Shown: positions 11,319-23,100 of the stretch, piece by piece
Position numbering within the stretch: the stretch's first letter is position 1
How the letters are laid out: each line of letters starts with the position of its first letter
NCBI GenBank assembly: GCA_019916065.1
Contig: CM034241.1
Location: forward strand, 7,169,920 to 7,233,919
Direction of reading: 5' to 3'
DNA length: 64,000 bases
From: Vitellaria paradoxa
Lineage: Eukaryota; Streptophyta; Magnoliopsida; Ericales; Sapotaceae
Notes under the pieces: model-generated
What the model saw: only the letters and a program-made list of their open reading frames with translations
Database searches by the model: none
What the model was told of the DNA's origin: nothing
Program-made: the position numbers and the translations under genes

Positions 11319-11987
11319 GGGTTTATTTCACTTACACTTTTTTTGGTTTTAGCTTTGTATATTTAAATCTCATAAATTTTATAAATGTGTACCTAAATTC
11401 TCTGAAATTTGTATTACATTTACTTAGAAAAAGTAGCCTTTGGCTACTTTTTCCCATTCATTACTATTACCTTTATACCTTACTCTTAATATAAAAAAAA
11501 AATGTAGAGTAAGGTTCTTCTGTTATTGTTTGATACTAATGAAAAGGAAATGGAAAAAAAATAAAAATTTCTCTCTTCCTTGTTTACTTTATTGGATTAA
11601 TAAAAAAATAATGATAATTTATATACATGTGTAATTATTAATTTATATATAATATAATTTTAAAATATTAACGTGAATCATAATAATTTGAAGTACTAAT
11701 ATAGAAAAGGTTTATAAAAAATTTAATAAATTAATTATAATGGAACTTTTATATAAAAAAAAAGACATACCATATCATAATATAAACCATTTTGTATTAG
11801 TACTAAGGTATAAATGCAATTTTATAGTATTGAATTGGTCAAAAGTTACTTCTTAAATGAAAAATTTAATGAAAAGGGTATGAGTGAATGTAGTATAAAT
11901 CTCAAGAAATATAGGTGTATATTTATAAAACTTATAAGTTGTAAGTGTACGAAATCAAAATTATAAGAATGTAGGTGAAATAAACCC
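11319..11987. mobile_element. MITE with long terminal inverted repeats
   Basis: Left edge GGGTTTATTTCAC and right edge GTGAAATAAACCC are exact complements. The similarity continues inwards for roughly 130 bp (TATTTAAATCTCATAAATTTTAT against its complement near 11900). The flanks AAAAAATTAT and AAAATTTAAT may be a diverged TSD of about 10 bp. The interior is non-coding. Confidence 0.7.
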
Positions 11988-12090
11988 AAAATTTAATACC
12001 ATTCTATCAATTTTATCATGTTTGTTTCCTCTTAAAACTTCAAAGGATATTTAGCTCGGGGGCTAAAGTGTTTTTGGCATTTTATTAGTT
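11988..12090. other. Featureless spacer
   Basis: AT-rich. I see no gene or repeat. Confidence 0.4.
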
Positions 12091-12483
12091 GAAGTGTAAA
12101 ATGGCAACTATTGGATTTTCTTTAAAAGATCTAATGGTCCTTATTTAATTTGATTAAATGAAATATCATTTGCGTCTCTGTTTTCATTATTAGGAAACCA
12201 ACAATTTTTGCTATACAGTTATTGACAAAATGGCGAATAGGAGTAAGATTCCGATTATTGGAGAGGCTTCAAGCCCTACATCTAATCAACAAACACAACC
12301 CAGTTCAATCCTTCTATTTAGTTTCTTCCTCATATCCGTGGTTTCAAGCACAATCGAAGTCCTCTATGATTTTCCATTATTCTTTCAAATCTACAAAGAT
12401 GACATAGTAGAAAAACTCCACAGCACTGATGTTGTCTCCCATCGACCCATCTTAACACCGGTATTTTAAACCAAAGACATCCT

Positions 12484-12690
12484 CATCGTTCCAGAGAACG
12501 GCGACTCTGCAAGGCTCTATGCCACGAATCAAAAACTTTCGCTTCTCTTCTACTTTCATGGCGTTCAATCCAAAGACCCCATCACTATTCCAGAAATTGG
12601 CATCTCTGCGAGGCTTTGTGCCTCCAAAATCACTGACCTGGATCAAAAACTTTCCCTTCTTGTCTACTTTCACGACGTTCAATTCAAATA
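12484..12690. repeat. Minisatellite, units 1-2 (~97 and ~113 bp)
   Basis: Each unit reads CATCG/CTNTTCCAGAAATTGGC, then CTCTGCGAGGCT, then AAAAACTTTCSCTTC and ACTTTCAYGRCGTTCAATYC. Unit 1 lacks about 15 bp in the middle. The array is cut at 12695 by the solo LTR and resumes at 16768. Short open frames on both strands are by-products of the repeat. Confidence 0.85.
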
Positions 12691-13415
12691 TGTCATGTCA
12701 CGCCCTGGATTTTATAACACGAATGCCCGAGGGTGACTAAAGATTATTTGTTAGGTATAAAAATAAGATAATAACAACACGCTGTTACAACCCAAATTTT
12801 CTTTCAAACTGGGTTGACTCACAATAAAAATTTAAGGTATTCAAAATTCCTAGTTTATCCCAACCAATATTTATAAGCCATTAGGCTAAATCATTTGGTA
12901 GGGTTCAACCGCGGAGTATAAAATAAAGATAGAGAATGGTATTGTAGAGCCATCTAAGCGTCCTAACCATGCGATCAACATTACATACCAAATAAAAGCA
13001 AACTAGGTCTAAACTTAATGATTACAAACATTCAACAATTATTATTACAGACCACAATAATAAATAAAGTCTTCTAGTGCTGCGCAAGAAAAAATAATAG
13101 ATAACTCTTCTAGTGGAATATTTAAGAGAAATTAATCTCTTTCTAGCTCATCTTCAGTATCCCTGTGCTTAATATCCTGAAAAAAATATTCCCACAAAGG
13201 GGTGAGCTACTAAAGCCCAGTAGTCAGAATCTATTAAGTGACCTAATACAGTGAATGTGATTAGGTGGCATACTGTTCATGCAACAATTAATTCAATAGA
13301 TCTTAACTGAATAATGTAGATTATACTTACAACGGTTCGATAAAACCGTCACTGTAACTACTATTTCACTCACACGTCAAATAGTTTAATGTTGTTATTT
13401 GTACCACAATGAAAT

Positions 13416-13515
13416 CGATGTCGCAGTGGTGGGGATCTCAGATTTAGATCTTCAAGGTCTCGGGATCAAATTCCATGCGATACAGGTTTCATATATATAT
13501 ATATATATATATATT
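13416..13515 (+). repeat. tRNA-like SINE fragment with (TA)n tail
   Basis: GTCGCAGTGGTGGGG (13420-13434) resembles an A box and GGGATCAAATTCC (13462-13474) a B box, followed by a TA-repeat tail. This fits a SINE inserted in the LTR. No complete cloverleaf. Confidence 0.4.
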
Positions 13516-14254
13516 TACATCTTTTTATAAAATATTCATCTTAAGGAATTAAATATAATTAAATAATTTCAAGACATGATTCATACATAAGCAAAAGAGG
13601 TTGCTAGTCATAGTAAAATTTGATAAAGGAGTTTAATCTAAATCCTCCTAGGATAATCATACTCATATCCTCCTCTACCCCCAACCTTGGGAACCAGTGA
13701 CTTTACGGGCTTAGCATCCAATGCATTCCGACGGTGTCACCCACCAAAAACCTAGCCGTCGCGACTGGCTACCTAACCGGCCAGGTCAGAAGGGCGCATC
13801 TCCCAAATAAAATGCACATGTTCCCATCTCCATCTAAAAGAACATTTCAACCCACCCATCACCCCATTGCCAAAGATATCTTTAACACCGAGTGCCTTAA
13901 TTTATTTTCACCATTTGACACTCCAAGGGTACCTTGTATGGAAATAAGACATTTTTAATAACAACCGGCAATATTCCCAGGTGATGAATCATAAGTGGAA
14001 TTATTCAGTCACATACAGTATATTTTTACGTACTTTATCTAAATCCATAATTCAATAATAATTCTCGATAAATCAAAGATTTAATATAGTCACCAATATT
14101 ATTATCACAAAGGTAGGCACTACATGTAAATTAACAAGTAGCAAGTAGCTAAAAATAATTTAGAATTCGAATTAGTATTAGTATTTTAGTTAATTCTTTT
14201 GACAAGTTTGCCGCATTACCTTTGATAAGAATAAAATTATTTCTAATGGTATAT

Positions 14255-14350
14255 TAATTAAGTCGAGGTTGGCAGCTTAGTAGTTAGGTGACCCTAATTG
14301 CGATTTGAAATCGCGAGTTCGAACCTCATTAGCTGCGATCTCGATTTTTG
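14255..14350 (+). repeat. tRNA-like SINE fragment
   Basis: TGGCAGCTTAGTAGTTAGG resembles an A box and GAGTTCGAACCTC (14315-14327) a B box with the TTCGA core, followed by a pyrimidine-rich tail. It could be mistaken for a tRNA, but acceptor and anticodon stems do not form. Confidence 0.45.
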
Positions 14351-16771
14351 CCTCTCTTTTCTTTTTATTTTATTAATTTATGGAATATAAAGATAATAAA
14401 TAGCTATTTGGACTTATATTTAATTTTAGAAAAATTTATAAGTTTTATTTTATTCTTATCTGGATAGTATAGTACATCAGTTGAACAATTAAGCCAATGT
14501 GAGATTACAAAGCTAATTCATTCTAAACTTTTGATTTATTCGGAGAATAATATTACTTAAAATAATTTGAATAAATTTCAATCATCATCTTATTTATACC
14601 CGAACCCTTATTATAGGTTTTTGGCTTCAAGATATCCACAAATGTCCATAAAATTATTCCAATGTTTAGGAAGGTATTAAATTCACCTAATCATAAAAAT
14701 ATAGTTATATAACTTGCTAAGTTGTCAAAACAATGCTTACAAATCAATTAAAATAAATCAAATTCATTTAAGGAAGACCAAATGAGGAAAGAATAAGTCC
14801 ACTATTTCATTTAGGCATTTTATCAAATACTTGATTCTACTTAGACATTTTAGTTTGAATAAGTCATCTAACTATCCATGATGAAACTGATTATCTAAGT
14901 CAGTTATCATAAATATTAGAGTGTCAAATAATACATAATATCCAGTTTAAAATAATTTCATATTAATTGGAAGATAACTAAGTAGTATCAACTTAACAGC
15001 CCACTTCAGTGTTTCATCAAATAGTATAAGTGCTTTACTAGATTAGGTCTTGTGAACAAAATTACACACAAATAAATTATTAACATAAATATAACTAACA
15101 GATGGTAATTGGAAATTTAAATAAATCTTTAAACATAAAATTCTAAAAAAAATCCAAACAAGCATCAATTAAAGGCTAAGCAGAGATAACAGCTTAAAAG
15201 AAAATTTATATAAAATAGAGCAGAACTCCGATATCTATAAACTTTATATCTGTAGAAAGTAGACTTTAAGACCTACAACTTTCATGTTTTACACTTTTTA
15301 AAATTCTAAGGTCTAAAGGTGCAAAAACAGTCTTGAATTCAGTTTATTCAGAAAATACAGTTTTACACGTGCTCAGTATTTTAGGCATAACTTTTGACTC
15401 ACAAATTCGATTGATGCAAATTGTTTTGGGTTAGAAAGAAAACTTAAAGGGCTATAACTTTTATGTTTTAGCCAAAGCCTAATTCCACCGTTTTAGGGGT
15501 CAGAAGCACATCAGAAGTTTTAAAGAGAGAGCTGTTAGCATACTGAGCTACATCAGTCAAAGTTTCGGCTTCCCTTAGCCCAAGATGGGAGGTATTTTTT
15601 TTTTTCATTAGGACATCTAGCTCCATCATTATGAGTACATATGAATACTAGCCAACCAAGAATACAAACTCAAACCTGTAATATATAAATTCAATATTTC
15701 AAGTTATGAAGATAGCTAACTAAAAATTTTATCGCAATCAAGTTTCATACTTTAAACCCAGAGAATGCTTCAACTTCAAATTATTCTACACATGTTCATT
15801 CTAGTTCAAATTGAAGGCATCAAACATATTTTAGAAGGTTCGTCATCTTATCTCAATGAAGATATTGGTGACCAAGTCTAAGAAGGAAAAAGAGTTGAGC
15901 TCTGAATACCAACCCAATTGAAAGTTCCAAGCCTTTCTTCTTTCTCCAATCAATACCGAATCTCCAACCACACTAGATAATAATTTCTTTCTCTTATTTT
16001 TTTTCTTTGAAAGCACACAAATTTATAAGAAGTCATGGGAGTGTAGAGAAAGTGTCGGTGGAGAAAATAACCTCCACTTCCCATGCTTCAAAGCCACTAA
16101 AGTAGTATCATGCATATACAATAAGTAGCATGATTCATGAATTATGCGTTACTTTTTGACTATCTAACCAAATAATTTAAGAGAGGTATTGGGGGAGATG
16201 TATAGAGGTGGCATGATCCGGGAATCATGCTTTGCTTTTTTTTTTGACTAATAAACTAAATAATTTAAAAGATGCTTTAAGGTCTTTAAATCATGCTTGC
16301 TTTTGTTTTTTACTAATTAAACAAATAATTTAAAATGTGTTTTAAAGTCTTTAGTGTAGGGTATTCTTTTTGATTAATTAACTAAATAATTTGAGAGATG
16401 TGAAAGATGTATGGAAGAATGGATGGATGGAAAATAAAGTTTGCTGGGATATAATTTAGAGTTACTATTCATGAGTCAACTTAGTGAATGATAAAGTGAG
16501 TTAAGGTGAGTCAAAGAAAGGGTTGACTCATGGGTTAATGACTTGGGTTGAACCAAATAGATAATTGGGTTAGGAATTGTTTAGATAAAAGTTTAGAAAT
16601 TTTACATTAAACTCCTACATAAGAGAAATTAAATCCAAAAATCTTTCCAACTAATTTTATCATTCCAAAAATTTTCAAACCCTCAATTTTTTAGATTTTT
16701 ACTATAATAAATATCATCACCACACTTAAGCAAATTAATTGAGAGAAAAAAAATTTAGATTATTACATTTC

Positions 16772-17087
16772 ATCATTGTTCTAGAAATTGGCGTCTCTAC
16801 AAGGTTGTGTGCTCCCAAAGTCACCAACCTAAATCGAAAACTTTCCCAACTCGTTCACTTTCACAGCGTTCAATCCAAAAACGTTATCATCGTTCCAGAA
16901 AATTGGTGTCTCTGTGAGGCCCTATGCCCCAAAATCACCGATCCAAATAAAAAATTTCCCTTTTCATCTATTTTCACCGCGTTCAATTCAAGGATTTCAT
17001 AAATTGTTCTAGAAATTGGCGTTTGTAAGGCTCTATATCTCCAAAATTATTGATTGGGATAAAAAATTTACCCTTTTTTTCTACTTT
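16772..17087. repeat. Minisatellite, units 3-5 (~112-115 bp)
   Basis: Units begin near 16772, 16886 and 16998 with the same TTCYAGAAATTGG start and CACNGCGTTCAATYCAA end as units 1-2 on the other side of the solo LTR. Confidence 0.85.
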
Positions 17088-17175
17088 GCAACTAAAGTTG
17101 AAGTGCAAAATAAAATCAGTTAGATCATTTAAAGAAAATCTAACGATTGATATTTTATACTTTTATCATTAAGGG

Positions 17176-18332
17176 ACTGCTTTCAACCATGGAGGCTATC
17201 TTTCTCTTGAGGAGGTTAATGGAACAGTATAGAGAAGGTCAAAAAGATTTACATATGGTGTTCATCGATTTAGAGAAGGCATATGATCGGGTTCCTAGGG
17301 AGATTCTATGGAGAGTATTGGAAAAGAAAAGAGCGTGTGTCGCATATGTTGAGGCGATAAAGGACATGTATGATAGAGCCATGACATCTATACGGACGAC
17401 TGGTGGAGAGACTAATGAGTTCCCTATCACGATTGGTTTACATCAAGGCTCAACGTTAAGCCCGTACTTGTTTGTTTTAGTTATAGATGAGATTACAAGA
17501 CATATTCAGGATGAGGTGCCGTGGTGTATGCTATTTACAGATGATATTGTTTTAGTAGATGAGACGAGAGAAGGAGTGAATGTTAAGCTAGAATTGTGGC
17601 GGGATACGTTAGAGACAAAAGGGTTTAGGCTAAGCCGATGCAAGACGGAATATATGGAATGTAAGTTTAGTCAAAGTAGGATAACGAGTAGTATAGAAGT
17701 AAGTTTAGACACACAAAAGATTGTAGATAAAGGTAAATTTAGGTACCTTGGATCTATGGTGCAACAAGATGGAGGGATTGATACTGATGTAAGTCACAGG
17801 ATTCAAGCTGGATGGACCAAATGGAGAAGTGCTTCGGGGGTTTTGTGCGACCGAAAAATCTCCCTCAAGGTGAAAGGAAAGTATTATAAGGTAGTGGTTA
17901 GACCAGCGCTGCTATATAGATCAGAGTGTTGGGCAGTAAAGTATAATCATGGTTAGAAGATGGCAGTTGCGGAGATGAGGATGCTAAGGTGGATGTGCGG
18001 GATTACAAGGAAAGATAGGATTAGGAACGAGGAGATTAGGGGCAAAGTAGGAATAGCACTGATTGAAGATAAAATGAGAGAAAACCGATTAAGATGGTTT
18101 GGCCATGTTAGAAGGCGTCCAGCAGAGGCACCTGTTAGAAAGTGTGAAAATATGGAGATTGTCAGGAGTAAGAGAGGTAGAGGAAGACCCAAAAGAAGCT
18201 GGAAAGAAACCATTAAACATGACCTAATCTACCTAGATTTATCGGAGGACATGCCCCTAAACAGATCAAATTGGCATCGACAAATCCATATAGCCGACCC
18301 CACCTAGTGGGAAAAGCCTTGGTTTGGTTTGG
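17176..18332 (+). pseudogene. RTE-clade LINE, 5'-truncated, 14-bp TSD
   Basis: Encodes the C-terminal half of an RTE-type reverse transcriptase: [28 protein letters not shown] (first catalytic Asp), [27 protein letters not shown] (catalytic Asp pair, with Thr where Ala is usual), [28 protein letters not shown] and LRWFGHVRRRP. One in-frame TAG (17954-17956) replaces the usual Gln codon before KMAVAE; otherwise the frame is open to TAG at 18305-18307. The 3' end is a short TTTGG repeat, as in plant RTEs. TTTATCATTAAGGG stands at both 17162-17175 and 18333-18346, a perfect TSD. The endonuclease and RT start are absent. Confidence 0.9.
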
Positions 18333-18342
18333 TTTATCATTA

Positions 18343-19054
18343 AGGGCCTGCTTGGATGGAGGAAAAGCCTTTCCCCAAAATTTTCACCCCCTCATAAGTG
18401 TGGGTCCTACCCTTTTGCAATGGTTTGGTAAGTGTATTGCTAAAATTTTTCATCCTCTCTTAGCTTTCCCTCTCTCTCATTTTTCCCCTCCTTGGGGGGA
18501 TAATTTTTGGTCACCCTCCACCCTAATTAAAAATTTTCACCCCCTCTTAACTTGTTTTTGGACATTTTTCGCCCTCGTTAATAGTATTGTAACTTGATCA
18601 AAATAAATATAATACAAATAAAAAAATAATACATAGGTAAACAAGTCAAAATAAATATAATTAAAAAAATTGGATAATAACCAACCATTTAAAAGTACAT
18701 ATTTAAAAAAAAGTTCTTTAAATAAATTCATAAAAAATTAAATTTTCAATGAAATAAATAATATCACTTCAAATTGTCCAAAAATAATTAAATAGAGTAG
18801 GTTTTGCAATTTAATATTTAATTTAATGGGTAACCAAGTTTAGGACACTACAAGGGCAAAAGAGTCATTTGACTACTTTTTCTATTGTTCACCCCTTCTT
18901 ATTTATAAAACATCCAAATTAAGTCAAAAGTCAGCCCCCTCCATAAACATCACATCAATGTGGGCTAACCCTCTAAAAATAATACCCCTTCTTATCTTTA
19001 CCCCCTCTAAAACTTATCCCCCTAAAATTTTAGTACCATTTAATCAGGCCTTCA
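18343..19054. mobile_element. MITE, first arm of an inverted pair upstream of CTR1
   Basis: Left edge GGCCTGCTTGGATGG pairs imperfectly with right edge CCATTTAATCAGGCC. It is rich in CCCC tracts and non-coding. The RTE LINE target duplication overlaps its left edge. Its right part (18800-19045) is the inverted counterpart of 19092-19345. Confidence 0.65.
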
Positions 19055-19084
19055 AGTATAAAAAAATCACTTCAATCCGGTCAA

Positions 19085-19838
19085 TTAATGCTTTTACCTC
19101 CCGATTGGATGGTGCTAAAATTTCAAGGGGGTAAGTTTTAGAGGGGGTATAAAATAAGAAGGGATATTAATTTTAGAAGGTTGACCCACATTGATATGAT
19201 GTTTATGGAGGAGAATAACTTTTAACTTGGTTTGGATGTTTTATAAATAAGAGGAGGTGAATGATGGAAAAAATAATCAAATGACTCTTTTGCCCTTGTG
19301 ATGTCCCAAAACTTGGTTACCCATTAAATTAAACTTGGTTACTCAAACTTAATTATATGTTTATGTTAATTATATAATGTAAAAACCAACTAGTACAAAT
19401 TAATTTTAGACTAATTAATTATATTATTATCTTAAAATCACATAACCTCCTATTTGAAAAAAATATATTTTTTTAATCACACAACCCCCTATTTGGAAAA
19501 AAATTCTATTTTTTTATTTTTATTAATATAACTTTTTAATACATTTTTCCATTAGAAAAAAAGAATTTATTTCTAATATAAAATACATTTTGTAGGTGTG
19601 AAAGAGGGATGAGAAGAGGCATAATGGTCTAATTTAATTCATATAAGGGGGATAATTTTTAGAGAGCTCAAACTCTCTCCAAAAATAATACACCTTCTCT
19701 CAAGATTAAGAAGGAAAGATAATTTTTAAAGAGAAGAAATTTATTTTTCAAATCAAGTAAAAAATATCACATTAAAACTTATAAGAATGTATTATTTATG
19801 GAAACCCTTATTCGTAGCATCCAATCGCCCCTTAATGC
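19085..19838. mobile_element. MITE, second arm of the inverted pair
   Basis: Left edge CGATTGGATGGTGC and right edge GTAGCATCCAATCG are imperfect inverted repeats. The first ~250 bp are the complement of 18800-19045 at roughly 85% by eye, for example AAATGACTCTTTTGCCCTTG against its complement near 18855. The remainder is AT-rich. It ends about 210 bp before the (CT)n tract in the probable CTR1 leader. Confidence 0.65.
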
Positions 19839-19982
19839 CTTCTCGTTTCCTTTGCAGCATTTCCCCCGATGAAGCCCCCCAAAAAATTTAGACTTGAGTG
19901 GAATTAAAAATGAATGCACCAAAATTCCAAGAATATTACGATTACGCCATCAATCGAAACCCGAAGCGGCGCCGTCGTCCTT

Positions 19983-19998
19983 TCTCTCTCTCTCTCTC
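19983..19998 (+). promoter_or_regulatory. (CT)n tract in probable CTR1 leader
   Basis: Eight CT dinucleotides about 165 bp before the ATG. Pyrimidine tracts like this are common near plant transcription starts and 5' leaders. I cannot place the transcription start or a TATA box with confidence. Confidence 0.4.
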
Positions 19999-20047
19999 CG
20001 ACAACACGAGAAAAAAGCGAAATTCGAGTGAAAGAAAATTTAGAGAG

Positions 20048-20071
20048 ATGAAGTGCCGGAACGTGTCCTGA
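20048..20071 (+). other. Upstream ORF 1 in CTR1 leader (7 codons)
   Basis: ATG AAG TGC CGG AAC GTG TCC TGA. It lies in the leader only if transcription starts before 20048. Purine at -3. Confidence 0.4.
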
Positions 20072-20108
20072 ACTCGGACCAGCGCTCTGTTTAGCCCACC
20101 TGTTGACG

Positions 20109-20132
20109 ATGGAGGTTTCTAGGGTTCTGTGA
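20109..20132 (+). other. Upstream ORF 2 in CTR1 leader (7 codons)
   Basis: ATG GAG GTT TCT AGG GTT CTG TGA. Its context (A at -3, G at +4) is stronger than that of the main ATG (T at -3), and it ends 32 nt before the main start. It could reduce initiation at CTR1. Confidence 0.45.
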
Positions 20133-20164
20133 GGTTTTACGCTTCTGGTTTTTGGACTCTGTCG

Positions 20165-23100
20165 ATGGAAATGCCTGGTAGGCGATCGAATTATACTCTG
20201 TTGAGTCAGGCTCCCGACGACGACGACCACCGACAAGCCCCGCCGCCGAAGTTCTCCGCCGTCGCCGGCGGGGCGGCTCCGTATTATGAATCCCTGTCGG
20301 GTGACAAGTACAAGGGGAAGAGCGATAGAAGCTTCGATTGGGAATTAATTGATCACCGAATGGCTCAGCAGCCGAGTCGGATCGGGGCAGGGTTTCCGGC
20401 TTCGATCGGGTTGCAGAGGCAGTCGAGTGGGAGTAGCTTCGGCGAGAGCTCGCTGTCGGGGGATTACTACATGCCGTCGATTACGGCTAGCGATCCCGAT
20501 GCGCATGTCCACCTGCATGACGATGTTTTCAAGGTTGGTGGCGGTGGAGGAGATTACAGGTTGAAGGCGGGCGGCGGTGGAGGGTCCTCGTCGTCGAAGA
20601 GCTGGGCACAGCAGACGGAGGAAAGTTACCAATTACAGCTGGCTTTGGCGCTCCGGGTGTCGTCCGAAGCTACTTGTGCTGATGATCCCAATTTCTTGGA
20701 TCCAGCGCCGGACGAATCCGTATCACGGTCATTGGCTTCCTCTGGTTCTGCAGAGTCTATATCACACCGATTCTGGGTAGGGTTTATCCTGCTTTTACTT
20801 TCGCTCCTCCTTAGTATTTGTTTTATTCAAAACCTTAATCACTGACATTTGGGATTAATTCTTATGAATTCGCTTTAGTTGTGGATTGAATTCCTTATTT
20901 AGTAAGAGTCATCAGCCCAATGTGAATTTTAGGTGTTTTGGGTACATTTTCTTGAGAAAACTGGGTTGCTCGTTTAAAACTACCACAATGTATCTACCTT
21001 AAATTGAACGCAGAAAGGGAAATGAACATATAAGCTATTAAGCTACCAGCAACGAATGGAAAACTTGCCAATTTGAGAGTAGAACACATTGCTTTGCAGA
21101 GCGTTATGGTTAGTGATGGTTGTGATGGACTCTCCGATCATGGACAAGCCTTGATCCATATCAATGCGCTTTAATATCCCTCCGAATCACCCACTACCAC
21201 AAGTTCTGTATTAAAAAAAACTTCTAAAAAGCACCCAATTAATTAGGCAATTTCATATTTTGGTTTTATAGCCATCAAATTGTTTACATTTTATATTCAT
21301 CAACTACTTGATTGTCTAAATAATAATCATGCACGTCGTGCATGCGTCAACATCTAGTCATAAAATAAATATGCATAATGATGTGCTATTATTATGCAAT
21401 ATAATGTGTGTTAAGATTGATGTATCCTGCTTTGAAATTTAATATGCATCAGGTGAGTGGCTCTCTGTCATACTTTGATAGAGTTCCCGATGGTTTTTAT
21501 TTAATTCATGGAATGGATCCGTATGTTTGGACGGTGTGCACTGATCTGAAAGAGAATGGCCGTATTCCATCAATTGAATTACTGAAGGCTGTTGATCCTG
21601 GGATGGAGTCTTCAATTGAAGTAATTTTGACTGATCGTCATGCCGATCCTAACTTAAAAGAACTACAAAAGAGGATTCTTAGTGTCTCCTTAAGTTGCAT
21701 CACTACAAAAGAAGTTGTTGAGCAGCTTGCCAAGATTGTTTGCAGTCGCATGGGGTGAGTTTATGACATGACCAAAGAGACTTTTGGAACTATTTATTTG
21801 TCTTATATTTATTTCTTGTTTTATGTTTATAACCAAAATTTATTGCCATCACTAGGGGGGCAGCTTCCACCGGAGAAGACGACCTTGTTCCTATATGGAA
21901 GGAGTGCAGCAATGATCTTAAAGAGCGCGTAGGATCTATTGTGCTTCTGATTGGTAGCCTTTTGGTTGGTCTCTGCAGGCATCGTTCTTTACTTTTCAAA
22001 GTATGTTTCAAGTAACCTGGTGTCACACCAGTTTGTTTTGTCCTAAATATTTTTATTTCACTTTGGTTTAGTAGGACGTATTGCAATGTCTATGTTGTGG
22101 TCGGTATATATATATATATATATATATTTTATTCCTGTGATAAAATTGTGTTTGGTTGTTTAATGACTTTAGGTTTTGGAATGGCTTCTCCATTTTTGTT
22201 TTTTAATGAGTTATTACTTGAGCATGCACCACCAACAGCCTGTTTGCCCCTTATTTTTCTTGCATGGAATTTAAAATGAGATATCAATAACATTTTTTGT
22301 AGTTTACACTTCAAATTGTGCTAGTGGAAGATTGACGCGATCCATATGTTCAAAACTATGAATTTGTGCAGGTGCTAGCTGACACAATTGATTTACCATG
22401 TCGAATTGTCAAGGGCTGCAAACATTGTATGAGAGATGATGCAGCGTCTTGTCTTGTTCGCTTTGGTGTTGATAGGTATACTGATTTCATAACTGTACCA
22501 TCAATTTTCACTTTGATTTGTTCACAAATTCATTACTGGTCTGAAAGCCTAGATTTGCAATTTGGAATATGAAGTCAGGCATATTTGCACATAAATGAGG
22601 TTTGGTTTGTAGCTAGTCTGCCCTTTCCACCACTTTGCATTGGGGGGACTTGACTTTTTATTTTTTATTTTTTATTTTTATTTTTACAGTTGTGGGCGTA
22701 CTAATAGTTTTTTTAGAAAAAGGTCAAAGGATAGAATATAAAGCATTCAACCTGGAAATCCTAATGTGACACAATCTATGCCACTTATATTTTCTTGAGA
22801 AAATTAATGGCGGAAAATATAGTGAACTTACATTTCTTTCCCCCCAGGTTATTTAGATCTCCCAAATTCAGCTCATGACAATTATTAAATAACTTCTTTG
22901 CCTCTCTTATTTTACCAAAACTCCCCCCTCCCAAGAAAATAGCAGAGTAAATGAGGACAAAACTGCTTTATTGCAATTTCCAAGTACGAATGTAGAATGA
23001 CAAAGCTGCTTTATTGCCATTTGTGAGTATGAATGTCTATTCCATATTCATATTAATGTGAAGCCTTTGTGATGGCATCTATCTTGCTCTTGACAAATTG

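Larger units (their letters stand above)
12696..16767 (+). mobile_element. Solo LTR, ~4.07 kb, flanked by TGTCA / TTTCA
   Basis: Starts TGTCACGCCCTGG and ends GATTATTACA, so the termini are TGT...ACA. Flanking pentamers TGTCA (12691-12695) and TTTCA (16768-16772) differ at one base. The minisatellite period continues across the insertion. The interior has no gag or pol. It contains two tRNA-like segments (13416 and 14255) and a (TA)n run near 13493. The related fragments at 1-1508 support a repeat family. An internally deleted element is an alternative. Confidence 0.7.
12091..17160. mobile_element. Putative terminal-inverted-repeat element carrying a minisatellite
   Basis: Left end (12091-12145: GAAGTGTAAAATGG...GGATTTTCTTTAAAAGATCTAA) is similar to the complement of the right end (17098-17160: TTAGATCATTTAAAGAAAATCTAACG...). 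Between them lie five ~115-bp tandem units and a nested 4.07-kb solo LTR. I see no transposase. A MULE-like or other non-autonomous DNA element is possible; the superfamily is undetermined. Confidence 0.4.

Noticed and set aside
12222..12740. Short ORFs on both strands with FSSTFMAFNPK-like text
   Set aside because: They recur with each unit of the minisatellite and carry no known domain.
14255..14350. Possible tRNA gene
   Set aside because: A- and B-box-like words are present, but acceptor and anticodon stems do not form; treated as SINE-like.
20129..20164. Earlier CTR1 start giving 12 extra residues
   Set aside because: The codon at 20129 is GTG, not ATG, and the family N-terminus begins at the ATG at 20165.
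20345..20780. Overlapping frames in CTR1 exon 1
   Set aside because: Shadow frames of the GC-rich first exon. The sense frame matches CTR1 throughout.
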